Shown piece by piece: positions 47,444 to 59,354 of a DNA stretch of 64,000 nucleotides. The notes beneath the pieces are model-generated. The model was not told where the DNA came from, did no database searches, and was given only the letters and a program-made list of their open reading frames with translations. The position numbers and the translations under genes are program-made. Position 1 is the stretch's first letter. Each line of letters opens with the position of its first letter. This DNA comes from Phallus indusiatus (Eukaryota > Basidiomycota > Agaricomycetes > Phallales > Phallaceae), in the NCBI GenBank assembly GCA_027605045.1, contig JAQFWX010000016.1, positions 248,001 to 312,000 on the forward strand. The letters are read 5' to 3'.

Positions 47444-49328
47444 TTATACATTTTGTTTTCCGAGTTGTTTAGCACGAAGATGTCTGCTCAAAGCAATTAA
47501 CGGTACGCCGCCACCCAATATCACAGTCTAGAAGTTTCTTAGCTTAAAAAAATAAACGGCTCTTATTGTAGGGTTTTTTATACTCACGCCGCTAAACACA
47601 GTCGCTTTTGTCCAACTAGCTCCATCGCCTACGAGTGCTCCAATGATAGGCGGACCTGTCAGGAACGCGATTGAATTGAAGGCATAAGCGATTCCAAGTC
47701 GTATCCTTCGTATCAAAATAAGCTGATTCAACGAACAAGAGACAAAATATTGTATACCCTAGTTCTTTCGGGTGTCGAATAAACGATACTATAGTCGGTG
47801 CGAATAGAGAAAGTACTGCCAAAACCATGACGTTCATCCGTGAGTATCACTGAAACAAACTGACGTCTTTGTCTGACTTACCTCCTCCAGAGAAAAAACC
47901 ATAAAATATCGCAAAAATGACGACAGATGTAACGGTTTTAACCGCAAAAAGTGAGAAAATTATAACACCAACTCCGAAACTGCAGACCAGTATGGAATTA
48001 ATAACACCATATTTTTCCGCGAGAACGTTGGGAATGATCCGTCCGAACGTCGAAGCGCCATTTTGGATGGTTAGCTTCAAGTGAGGACGAAGAAATGATT
48101 AGGAAAACTATTAATGTGGGAGAAAAGAAGAAGAAGTTACCGTATAGAATGCAAAGGTTGATGGAAGCCCGTGGAGAACGGTGTATAACTGAAGGTAAAA
48201 ATCTTGCATCCTGAATTTAATCCTCCATCTTTAAGACATGACTCAGAACAAAGACTTACATGGAAAGAAAAGACCCAAAGTCACAAACGATCCTCTAAAA
48301 ACAATTGAAAAAATCTCAATCTTGAAAAATGAGTGAAAGTCTGAGAGATTATTTTTACCCGATTGCCAAACCCAAAATGAACGGAACATCCGTTAGAATC
48401 TCTTTGATATTAGCTGGCTCAGTATCCTCAGCGTCAGTACGGGGTTCTATTCGATCGCTCATCAAAACAACCGAGAACACCAGTAATCCCGTCGTTAGGA
48501 TAGCAGCCGCCCTTACAGCAAAGCCGAATCCGGATTGTTTGAATAAGTTATTGAGTAGGATAGGATATGCAATTCCGCCCACTGATGATCCTAATAGAAT
48601 ATATCATTGTTAGTATCAATACAACTGAGAGAGAAAAGAAGTCATGCAAACCTGTAATTATGATCCCCATCGCCATAGGCCGCCGATTTTTCCAATGTTG
48701 TCCTTGGACTGTCATGGACGGTATATATAACAGCCCAGAGCCTATTCCCATACCAACACCTTGAGCCAAAAAGAGCTGATAGTACCGATTGATGTGAGCT
48801 AGAGATAACATATAAAAACTACAAAGTTCATTTAATCGTTTCATTATGTGAACGGTGGACTGTGAAAACCATACCTGATCAGATAAATTATCGCTCCCAA
48901 AATGACAATTTTTTTGAAATGCCCTTTATCGACTAGCCGACCAGCCGGAAGACCCATTATCACGAAAAAGAATAGCTGTACGGATCCAATCCAGCTAATG
49001 TCTGACGATGAGGCCGTTCCCGCACGGACGTATAGGTCTTGGTAGACACCGAAGGATGAAATATGACCGAATGTGCAAAATAACGCCAACCAGCTATATA
49101 AGGTTTAATTTCGGGGAAAAGTTGAATGAGTAAAATTATGATAATGTGCGGAGAAAGAGAGTCGTACCCTCCGAGTAAAGTACACCATGCTTTGGTACCC
49201 CCATCTTTGGGAGAAAGCTCTTTAAAAAACTTCTCTCGGGCCCTTATATACTCGGGGGACGTGGTATCCAAAATGTAAGGGTTTGAATCCCAGGCGTCGT
49301 CATCGTAACTGGCCACTTTGGTATACAT
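47444..49328 (-). CDS. Monocarboxylate-transporter-like MFS protein (proximal copy)
   Basis: Twelve-span facilitator of the fungal MCT/SLC16-like group, probably moving small organic acids or related solutes across the plasma membrane. The polar N-terminus has DTTSPEYIRAREKFFKELSP and DGGTKAWCTLLGG. Then follow FCTFGHISSFGVYQDLYV, SSDISWIGSVQLFFFVIMGL, PAGRLVDKGHFKKIVILGA, and YYQLFLAQGVGMGIGSGLLY with IPSMTVQGQHWKNRRPMAMG, the family's conserved block. Next come SSVGGIAYPILLNNLF, a central loop RIEPRTDAEDTEPANIKEIL, LTIQNGASTFGRIIPNVLAE, FAIFYGFFSGGG, YAFNSIAFLTGPPIIGALVG and a basic C-terminus HLRAKQLGKQNV. About ten short introns separate the exons. It looks intact. The start is the Met at 49328. 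Confidence 0.87.
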
Positions 49329-50264
49329 GAGTGACGGAGAGAAGGGAAGGGAGACTCGATGAGATGGGAAAAAATTGGGACTGAATAATATGTATTCAAC
49401 AAGCCGAGACCCAAAAACACGCGCGCATACCTCAAACGTTATCGATTCACCTGACTAGGCATTGGCTACCTATCGCATAGCTTGTGGTGCTTTGATGGAG
49501 TTTGTAGTCGGAGCGCCCTGCGAGTCGATACAGTTTGATCAATGAAATAGCCCGAAAAGGTTAAGCTACTTCTCCGGTCCATATGTATACTTGCACCATT
49601 GATATTGAGCAGGTCCCATCGATGAAAGAAAGAGATGCCAGTGAATCCATAATTGCTGTACACGTGGGCTGGGCTGGGCGCGAGAACAGGTGTCCTGCAT
49701 GCATTCTCGATCTTTAATCATATGTATGCGCATCTCGAATATCCAAATTGATCGGAAATCGTTATAGGGTGTGGTGATTTCAAGCGGAAAGTTCTCAAGG
49801 GCGTGATCACGAAAGCTACGAATGATATTAAGTAATGCGTTTACTCTAGAATTCAGGAGACGATGACCACCTTTTTTGACGAATCAACGTGATATGTATA
49901 AAAAGAAAGGCATCTCCGGTTTTCAAATTACTCGTTTACACATGCACACATGGCCCAAGCTCACGATTCTTTTGAACACAATTAATTTTAAGGGGAGTCA
50001 AAAAACACATGCTACATAATACTCACCATCTGACATCGGCTAAGCTTTGCCGGAACAATCTCTCTGATGATATTCTCTGATGATATACGGCTACTCAGGC
50101 TAGTATTCCAAACGTAATCAAAAAGACAATGGGCGTACCAAGAAAAATGGGGTAACGTTTAGCCTTCTGCAGAAGTGTTTGTATCCAAGAAACTGAACCT
50201 ATAAGCATCCCACCAAACAAAAAAAATAAACATGCAAATTAAACTCCATAAGTATATATATAAC

Positions 50265-50365
50265 TCTACATGGTTAGCTGCAAAACACAAGTCCAATCTG
50301 CCCAGATAACCTCCAGCCTTTGCAATGTCGGAGAAAGTATCAACATTCCTCCGGCATCCAGCTTC
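50265..50365 (-). pseudogene. Relic of the UBE2O gene 3' end
   Basis: From the stop codon complement CTACATGG at 50265 about 100 bp match 54812-54910, the end of the UBE2O-like gene. In the intact gene this encodes the ...[19 protein letters not shown] end. Similarity ceases just after the segment corresponding to the RTLQRL upstream codons. It marks where the duplication broke inside the UBE2O coding region. Confidence 0.85.
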
Positions 50366-51267
50366 GGCAGACGCTCTGCGGGGCAGGAGACAACGGTGCG
50401 CGGTGAAAGGTGCTGGTGACCGCTCACCCACGACTGCGACCGTGGTCACCGATTACCACCCGAGAGCTGCCCTCCTAGAGAACTGGTAGTTAAGCTGGGG
50501 TCACGCAAATGAGAGTTCAGCGCCGTTTCTGTCCCTAGGCTCCTAGGGAATCAAGGTTGAGGGCCGAGTTGAAGTTGTTGACTGAGTCGCGGGTTGAATT
50601 GGTGTCCACTGGGTTGGGGGTTAAGTTCGGGTTGGGTTTGAAAGTTGAGCTGGAGTTGGAGTTCGGAGATGAGTTGGAGGTTGACTGGAGGTCACCGGGA
50701 CGGATAAGGACGCGCGTCCGACCGTTACTTCGACCCCTCCCTATTGGGTTTAAACCTGGCACGCTCTGGGACTCACAGCTAGCTGGCACACCGCTCTGTC
50801 GCTCGTGGCACCGGGAGCGACCGTAGTTGACAAAAGTTGTATCTACCATCTTCTGGGATTTTCGGCCGTTGCATAGAACTACGTCTGGTAAGATATTCCT
50901 TGACGTCTTGCAAATGGTCTAGGGACCGCCGGTGCTGCTGGGTGTGTCGTGGGACAGCGCCTGCGCTTGCTTGGTTGGGACATGATGTCGTTAGTGTTTC
51001 TATGACCGTTATTTGTTTTCTTAATGGCACGATGAGACATTAACTGAAAATGTATCTGTAATTGAGATGTGGAGTGAGAAAGGAAGTTTGACAGAATTGG
51101 AAGAGAAACAAGATATCTGCCATGCTGGGCAGAGGAAGAGAGTCAACTGACGGTTCTGTGGCCACTAAGTACTAAGCGCTCAGGCGCTTCCTGCTCAGCT
51201 GAACGCTTGTGCGGCATGCCGTGCTCGGCACTATGCTTCGATCAGCCAAGAAACGCCCGATCAGAAC
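50366..51267. other. GC-rich spacer between duplication units
   Basis: Composition differs from its surroundings. At about 50560-50700 the plus strand has imperfect reiterations of gttgag/ttggagtt/gggttg, read on the minus strand as NSNSSSTFKPNPNLTPNP. Frames of 83-104 codons occur on the minus strand without any domain. It is absent from the other side of the duplication. A foreign insertion or retroelement fragment is possible; no LTR ends or transposase motifs were seen. Confidence 0.4.
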
Positions 51268-51969
51268 TGGAAACCATTTATTTTACATCTGCAGCGACTG
51301 TGCACAGAGGGATTGAAAAACCGTTTGAATAACTTTCCATTCGAGTGCAGTGGATTATCAATTCAGGTACAAAAAGGAGTCCTTCGAATGAACTTTTCCT
51401 TTTGGGGGATTATTTGTCGACTTGGAAACGATTCAGGGATGACTTCGGAGATTCTGCCAGGGCATCTCGAGCATCCAAAGTCGAATTCAGGAGGGATAGT
51501 TTATTTGGCGAACCTTCTTATAGCATAGTAACTAGAATGGGCACTTGAACTTCTCATCATGTTCTGCAGGTACAATCAAGGTTGCGCAATGGGCAAAGTG
51601 CTTGAACAGCTGCGGATAGAGGACGACATGTGCCTAAAAGCTGTTCACTGATGCCAGCTAATCAGCACGGGTGCTATAACAGAATGTCCATTATATATCC
51701 AAGTTTGTATCATGCAAATTTGTTGTTACTTGAATTTTTTATGGATCAGGAAAAGGATTGTGAGTAATGTCATACATGCGTCAATCGCCTGACTTCGTTA
51801 CGCTGACCGTGTTCATCCGTTTTAGTCATATGGTCTTCGGTATATGCGCATACATGGGAGCTGATGATCAAATATTATACATACATATATAAATTATAAT
51901 ACAAACAATCCAGAGATTGAAAAAACTTTTTAATAAGAGCATACAAGCAAAGAGATCAAGATATATTCA

Positions 51970-53844
51970 TCATATATATTGTCTTCCTAGTTGCTTAGCA
52001 CGAAGATGTCTGCTTACAGCAATCAATGTTACGCCGCCACCCAATATCACAGTCTGAAAGTTTCTCAGTTAAGAATTACAGCAGCTTTTATCTAGGATTT
52101 TTTTTGAAATTTCTACTCACGCCGCTAAAAACAGTCGCTTTCGTCCAACTAGCTCCATCGCCTACGAGTGCTCCGATGATAGGGGGGCCTGTCAGGAACG
52201 CGACCGAGTTGAAGGCATAAGCGATTCCAAGTCGTATCCTTCGTATCAATTTGAAGTGAGATTGAAAACCAAAAGAGATAAGAGAATATATTTACCCTAG
52301 TTCTTTTGGATGTCTAATGAACGAGACTATAGTCGGTGCGAATAGAGAAAGTACTGTCAAAACGGTGATGTTCATCGTGAGTACGACAGAAACAATTGCC
52401 GATCGCAGAAATCGGACGTTGTCTTATTTACCTCCTCCAGAGAAAAAACCATAAAAGATCGCAAAAATAACGACAGATGTAACAGTTTTGACCGCAAAAA
52501 GCGAGAAAATTATGACACCAACTCCGAAACTGCAGACGAGTATAGAATTGATAACACCATATTTCTGTGCGAGAGCGTTGGGAATGATTCGGCCAAATGT
52601 CGAAGCGCCATTTTGAATAGTTAGCTTCAAGTAGGGTGATCAGAAAACTGCTAACTTGTGAGAAAAAAAAGAATGAATTACTGTATAGAACGCAAAGGTT
52701 GACGGAAGTCCATGGACAACGGTGTACAGCTGAAGGTAAAAATCTTACACCCTGAATTCAATTCTCCATCTTTAACACATGACCTAAATGAAGACTTACA
52801 TGGGAAAAAAAGACCCAAAACTATGAATGATCCTCTAAAAACAATTGAAATTCCAATCTCGAAACATGGAGAGAGAGACTGATACCCAAATGCCATGCCC
52901 AAAATGAACGGAACATCCGTCAGAATCTCTTTGATATTAGCTGGCTCGGTATCCTCAGCGTCAGTACGGGGTTCTATTCGGTCGCTCATCAGGACAACCG
53001 AGAGCAACAGTAGCACCGTCGTTAATATAGCAGCCGCCCTCACAGCAAAACCGAATCCAGATCGTTTGAATAGGTTGTTGAGTAGAATAGGATACGCGAT
53101 TCCGCCAATTGATGATCCTAATGAAATACGTCATTAGTACAACTGAGGGAGAAGTCATGCAAACCTGTAATTATAATCCCCATTGCCATAGGTCTCCGAT
53201 CTTTCCAATGCTGTCCTTGAACCGTCATCGACGGTACGTATAACAGCCCAGAGCCTAATCCCATACCAACACCTTGGGCTAAAAAGAGTTGATAGTAAGT
53301 GTTGATGTGAGCTAGAGATAACATATAAAAACTACAGAACTTAGATAAACGTCTAATTCATGTAAACGGTGGATTGTGAATACCATACCTGAAGAGATAA
53401 ATTATCGCTCCTAAAATGACAATTTTTTTGAAGTGCCCTTTATCGACTAGACGACCAGCCGGAAGACCCATCACTACAAAAAAGAACAACTGGACGGATC
53501 CAATCCAGCTAATGTCTGACGATGAAGCGGTTCCTGCAAGGACGTAAAGATCCTGGTAGACACCGAAGGATGAAATATGGCCGAATGTGCAAAATAATGC
53601 AAACCAGCTACAATGTGTAATGTTAAATGTTTGGAGGGAAGTTGAATGAATATAATGATGATGCGGTGAGAAAAAGTTCGTACCCTCCGAGTAAAGTGCA
53701 CCATGCTTTGGTACCCCCCTCTTTGGGAGAAAAGTCTCTCATAAATTGCCTTCGGGCCTGAACATATTCGGGGGACGATGTATCCAACATGAAAGCGTCT
53801 GAGCCCCAGGAGTCATCGCGTCTGGCGGCCAATTTGGTATGCAT
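51970..53844 (-). CDS. Monocarboxylate-transporter-like MFS protein (distal copy)
   Basis: Paralogue of the gene at 47444-49328, with the same exon layout. The N-terminus is DTSSPEYVQARRQFMRDFSP and EGGTKAWCTLLGG. Core blocks are conserved: YYQLFLAQGVGMGLGSGLLY, VPSMTVQGQHWKDRRPMAMG, RIEPRTDAEDTEPANIKEIL, LTIQNGASTFGRIIPNALAQ, and a C-terminus HLRAKQLGRQYI. The variable first 45 residues and the C-terminal end differ most, whereas the central loop is identical, suggesting both copies are under constraint or the duplication is recent. No stop or frame break was found in the exons read. Function is as for its twin; a substrate difference cannot be predicted. Confidence 0.86.
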
Positions 53845-54566
53845 GAGTGACGGAGGAGGTGAAGAGAGACTCGAGGAGATGGGAAAAATTGGGCCTGAAT
53901 AACACGTATGTAGTCAAACACAAACCGAGAGTCCCAAAAAAACACGCGCGCGCGCATGCCTTAAAGTTTATCGATTCACCTGACTAGCGTCCTTCGCCAT
54001 CAGCCATCGCATAACTTGCTGTGCCTTTGAGAAAGTTTGTTGTTGTCGAAGTGTCCTGCCGAGTCGACGGTTTGATCAATGAGTTAACCCGAAAAGATTC
54101 AGCTACTTCTCCGCATATACTTGCATTGTGGCTACCACCATTCGTCAGTTCTCATCAATAAAAAGAAGAAACGCCAATGGGCAACCAAAATCCATCGGCA
54201 CACGTGATTGGCCGCAAGCATAGGTGTCCTGCATGCATTCTCGATATATCTAATAATATGTATGCGCATCCTAAACATCCAAAGCAATCGGAAATCGTTG
54301 AAGGAACGCTGTATGATGCGAATGGAAAAATGTTAGGCAGTGATCACGGAAGCTGCAAATGATGTTAATTCGTCTAGTTTAGGAATCAGAAGACGATGTC
54401 CATCATTTCTGGCAAAATCGACATGATATAAGAAACATTAAGGCATCTTGGTCCCAGACTACTCTCATAATTCACATGGCGGACGCTCACAAGTCTTCTG
54501 AACGAAAATAAGTTCAAGGGGAGTCAAGAAAACACATGTTACTCACAACATCGATATCTTTACATC

Positions 54567-54779
54567 TTACATCGGCGAATCTTCGCCTGAACAATCTCTT
54601 TGATGCTGACGATACACGGCCGCCACCCAAGTTAGTATTCCAAACGTAACCAAAAAAAAAACAATGGGCATACCAAGCAAAAAAAATGGGGTATTAACTC
54701 TTAGTCTTCTGTAAAAAGTGTTCGGATCCAAAGAAACTGAACCTATAAATATCCCATTGAACAAAAAAAAATATAACAT
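54567..54779 (-). CDS. Possible small single-span membrane protein, 70 residues
   Basis: Frame starts MLYFFLFNGIFIGSVSL, has a second hydrophobic run FFLLGMPIVFFLVTFGILTW and a polar end YRQHQRDCSGEDSPM. It sits just downstream of the UBE2O stop, inside the distal duplication unit. The proximal copy (50050-50240) is frameshifted near its start and has TGA where this one has a Trp codon in GILTWV. Either a real small gene that decayed in the duplicate or chance open frame in 3' flank. Low confidence. Confidence 0.3.
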   Translation of the reverse strand: MLYFFLFNGIFIGSVSLDPNTFYRRLRVNTPFFLLGMPIVFFLVTFGILTWVAAVYRQHQRDCSGEDSPM

Positions 54780-54811
54780 GCAAATTAAACTCCATAATTA
54801 TATATATAACT

Positions 54812-57800
54812 CTACATGGTTGACTGCGAAACACAAGTCCAATCTGCCCAGATAGCTTCCAGCCTTTGCAATGTCCGAGAGAGCATCAACATTCCTCCTG
54901 CAGTCAGCCGAGGAACCGCCCGATCAGCTAGAGTAACGGAAATAGAACGAGAATCACTGATATCATTACTTTCCGATTGTTGTTGCTGTTGCTGCCTACT
55001 CTTTTGAATAAGCTCACGGGCTTCTTGTATGACATCTAGTAGTCGACCCTTGTCATGATAAAACCATTTGATCTCGGTTTCCAAGCTGCCCAGAGGTATT
55101 TCAAGCGCTCTTCGGACAAACCCTCTTGATAAGACGTATGCTTTCTCGTTGTACAATCTGCTGTTGACCATACCCTCTTCTGTATTCCGTAGTTTCTCAT
55201 AGGCAGGTTCGCAGAACCATCTAAGGTAAGCATAATATAAGTAAAAAAACAAGAAAGCAAGACTAGAAGCACTAAAGACGCACGGCTCTCGAACAAGAAC
55301 TAGATAGAAAACGAGATCATGATTCTGATGACTGATGACTGATATGATATCTACGAGATGACGTACCTAACCCCTGGATTGAAACAAACGCCTGTAATAA
55401 CGACGAGCGAGCAGCACTCCACGACTCATTACGATCTCCAGCCCAAGTTCCCAATATCGACAAACAGACCTTGCCTTCCTCGTATAAATTAGGGTTTACG
55501 CGTCCATTACCGTTTGTCCAGCTTAAGAAATGTGCTTGTGGAGGTGTTTGAGGAAAATCAGAATCAAGTAGCCAATCTATGACGAAGGGCTGTTTTGTGC
55601 GAAATATATGTAATTGAGCGATTAGCTGTATATACAATGTAAATGACTGGTAATGTTCACGTACCGCATTCTCATATGGGGTGTTTTCAGGTCCGATAAT
55701 AAGCGAGCGTAGCAAATCCGCTCGATCTTCATACGCTCGTACGAGGATGGAGTCTGGAATATATCTGAGATACGGTAGATACATCCCTATTAACACAACA
55801 TACCTGGTAAACTACTTTTCAGAACGCGATATTCTTTATTTAGCCGACTAATAAAAGATTTCGTGGTTTGAGCAGGTTTCGAGGAGTAGAATGCATGATC
55901 AACAGGTGTACTGGACAGAACAGCAAAACGTTGCCATTGTGATTCGTCTTCATCTTCCAACGACAAGTCTTTGGCTTTCTTTGCTGCTATATCAACTTGA
56001 GAGGGCGATTGAGACCCGGATTGCGATTGCGATTGATGTTGGGATTGAGACTGAGACTGAGGTTGAGGTTGGGGATATGTATGTGTGTGCTGCTGCGACT
56101 GTGTATCTGATTGAGATGGAGAAAGAGGTATCAAGTTCGGTAGCCGCTCTTGCTGCTGTTGTGGTATACTCGGTGTGCTCGTATTCGACATCGTCTGTGG
56201 AAGATGGTCTACCTCCATAATAGCTTCCGCTTCAACTTCAGCCTCCGAGCCCCACTCTGTGTCAGCATGCGAAAGAGGAGGATCATGGGTATGCTCGGAC
56301 ATGATGATGTTTTGGTGAATGGCATTGAGAGATACATCAGCGACAGTGGAACTCCAATCTCCTTCGACGATAACCTTGTCGACCTCGATAAGGTCATTCC
56401 ATTCTAACTCGCCATTTCCCATTTCATCTTTTTCTTCTTCATCTGCTTCCGCGTTCTCATCCTCGTTTCCTTCCCAAGTACCTTGCGACGTGCCATCGCC
56501 TTGTACTTCAAATTCGCTATCTTCGACAATGTATTGACCGTACCCGTCCGAGAACCCTTCGCCCCACATATCAGCCATGGCATTGTCCATGCCGTCTTGT
56601 AGCCGCGTTAAACGTTCCAGTGGCAGGACAACCTTCTCTCCATCACATAATATGACTTCCACGAGCCCATCCGTACGTAACTAACACAATTGCGAAATGA
56701 CATTCAATATAAACTCTGAACATACATTCATTAAAACGCCCTCTTACCTCGACTACCTCTCCAAACCAATCCACCTTCCCAACCTTCTGCACCTTCCCAT
56801 CCAACTCTCGTCCAAGAGCTTCAGGCGTCCCTCGTATCTTTGCAATCCCCTGGCCGATATTATGCAGCTCGCCCCTCCATCCACTAACAGTAGTCGAACC
56901 GTCTTCTTTATCCTCCATAATCGGAATCTCCCGAACCCAATGCTCAACTTCCCCAATCTTTGGCACACGAGGTAACTCGGCACCGTTCTTCGTTCCAGCA
57001 CGATGAATGAACACAAAGTCACCTCTCCGAACTCCGAAACTGTCTATCTGGTTTTCTTGAGCCGCAGTGTCCAAACCCGATGTGCCGTGGGGATCGAGCT
57101 CCAGCAGGCTAACAAGCTCTATAGCATCGTTGTCGTGATAACGAATCATGGCCGTCCGGTCCTCAGCGTTGACCTGCTGCACTACTGCAACACGCTTGAC
57201 GTCTTCTGTTTTGTGCAGAACATAATCTCCCGGCCTTTCGTTTCAAAAAAAGACTCGATCAGCGCCATCAAGGAAAGAAAGGAACGAAGTTATAACCTAC
57301 CAACAATCGTATTCATCAACGTTCAAATACGGAATAAGAGAGTTGGAGTCGTACTCTTCTTTAGCTCCACTCTGCCAAAGAACCGTGACTCGGGTCCGTG
57401 TCTCAGTGACAACGACAGCGCGCACGACGACGACACCTCCATCAACACCGTCTTTTCCATGAAAAGAGGGTTTCAAGCCCTTTTGAAACGCCAAAGATGA
57501 ATTCCGTATGATGTATTTGTCGCCTACTCGTGGTTTACCATCTGACTGACCCCGGACGAGTAGGAGGCGTGACATCTCTGGGCCTGCGAAGAACCGTGGA
57601 GGACGTGATCGTGTAGCTGCAATAGAGGGATCGATCTAGAAGAAAAAGCAGACAGGCAGAGCTTTAGATTGGCATTGAAAATAAATGTTTCTTTTTCTTT
57701 TCGGAATGAGACATACGGTTTGGTTTATAGCCATCCACGAAACTGCTATGGCAGTTGGCCTGACACTCAATACAACATCTTGCATGCTAGATCGGGCCGG

Positions 57801-58707
57801 GCGGATTAGAGCTGCTATGAAAGATGGTGACTCAGGAGGTAGGACATCCTATGGCAATTGTTAATGAGAAAGAAAAGGGCGAGAAATAGAAGCATAGTTA
57901 CGAACAGGCCCGCTATCGCCAATCTGTAAGCGACCACCCAGCTGTGGAACACGCACTAGATTACCAGAATTGAGCTGTACAACAGCCTCGTCGAATATCT
58001 AAAAGAGCATATTCATCAGAAAGGCCTCCAATATGTAAAACAACAGAGCATACTTCTTCGATCTAAGAACAAAGAAAAGTGAGCTGAGGACATGAAATAG
58101 CTAAGCAGTCAAAAGCCAACACAGACCTGTCCAATCCAATCGTCAAGGACAACGAAATCTCCAATAAAAATGTCATTAGCAGGCTCAAGCTCCTCTGAAC
58201 GAATCCATTCATCGAGTGCAACATGCGTTATAGCATGCTCTACTCTAGCCTGAACTTCGCTCGCGATGATAACACCGCTCTCAACGGACTGAATATCCTT
58301 CTTGCAAACATCCCCGATTTGAAAGTTCCTATCGACGAGGTCGAACTCGGATTCGGAGACGATATCCCTCCAGTGTGTCGGAAAGAAGCTGACGGTAATT
58401 TCGCCTGGAGCAAGTGGGCGGAGAAGAGGATCTGCAGGATTTAGAGGAGGGTAGTCGTCTGAGTCATGCCAGCATCTCTAGATAACACGAGGACATCAAA
58501 TGAGCAAGCAATATTCATTTTTATGACATAAAAGTACTGACCAAAACAACGGCCAATTCATGTCCTGCCTTTTTCCTGCGTACGATATCTTCCTGGTAAA
58601 ACTGAGACAGCAAAACGAAATGAATATTATTCCATTGTAATCAAAGGGGAACACTTAATCGCCTTTGAAATTATGACACTCACTTTACTCTGATTTCGTG
58701 ATTGCAT
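54812..58707 (-). CDS. UBE2O-like E2/E3 hybrid ubiquitin-conjugating enzyme
   Basis: Large ubiquitin conjugase that can act without a separate E3. The N-terminal part has repeated small beta (SH3-like) modules: [108 protein letters not shown]. Then a Glu/Asp-rich segment and a Gln/Ser-rich run ([20 protein letters not shown]) precede the UBC domain: [30 protein letters not shown], and [18 protein letters not shown], whose Cys is the expected thioester site. [33 protein letters not shown] and a C-terminal coiled region ([13 protein letters not shown]) follow. A hydrophobic insertion-like run ([14 protein letters not shown]) at 55600-55640 is probably an intron read through. Start at 58707 gives MQSRNQSK spliced to FYQEDIVRR; this is tentative. 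Confidence 0.9.
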
Positions 58708-59354
58708 AAAACGATTCGTTAACACAAGATGGTGTTAATTTGTGCACAGGCTGAGGGCTGGGGCTGAGGCTGGGGCTGGGGCTACTAACTGGGCCTAATT
58801 AAAGAGAGCCTTGCAGAAAGCGAGTAGTTTTAGGCGCGCAAAGCTTGTGCTATTCGGCACCGACGCACCGCGCCCGCGCGCACACTGCTACAGGTGACCA
58901 ACTAGTAGAGAACACCGCAATCGGGGGTTCACGCATTCCAAGATCCCCGCGCGAAATTTGAGTATGTACAGTGATAAATGTGCATGATATATTTTGTAAA
59001 GACATTGTCTCGCTGTCAAAAAACGAAGGTGCTTAACAAAGAAAGGAAGTAATCAAAGGAGAGGATAAAAATGAGCAGAAGAAGAAAAAAAAGAACAAGA
59101 AGAAAAGGTGAATGATGTATGAAGACCAGCCAGACACAAACGAGAAGCGACAACAGACCAAAAGTTTTGAACTTGGGTCTTTGAGTGAAGAAAAACAGCA
59201 CCGGGGTATATAAAAGCTGAGCAAAGAGAAAAAGACTGATTCTACTAGGGTTCCGTTCTTTGTTTTGAACTGAAAACCGAAATTACACATTTGAGATAGA
59301 TTGTTAACGTCTTTAATATATGAAGCGCTCGTTGCTGAGGTTGGTCGGATCTCT
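58708..59354. other. Intergenic between UBE2O and GH16 genes
   Basis: Holds a short tandem GGGCTG/GAGGCTG repeat at about 58750-58785 in the UBE2O upstream region. A purine-rich tract (agaagaagaaaaaaaaga) is at about 59075-59100 near the GH16 3' flank. No gene was seen. Confidence 0.55.

Larger units (their letters stand above)
46670..50365. repeat. Segmental duplication, proximal unit (partner 51268-54915)
   Basis: The two 3.7-kb units lie in the same orientation. Each holds, in order, a conserved non-annotated segment, an MFS gene, its 5' region, a short transmembrane frame and the 3' end of the UBE2O gene. Only the distal unit is attached to an intact UBE2O gene, so this unit is the derived one. 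Confidence 0.85.
51268..54915. repeat. Segmental duplication, distal unit (partner 46670-50365)
   Basis: Source-side unit: it ends inside an intact UBE2O-like gene. Order and orientation of all elements match the proximal unit. Coding exons of the MFS gene are the best-conserved parts, and introns and flanks carry more indels. Confidence 0.85.

Noticed and set aside
55891..56407. Plus-strand frames opposite the UBE2O acidic/Gln region
   Set aside because: Low-complexity antisense of the Gln/Ser and Glu-rich segments; no independent evidence.
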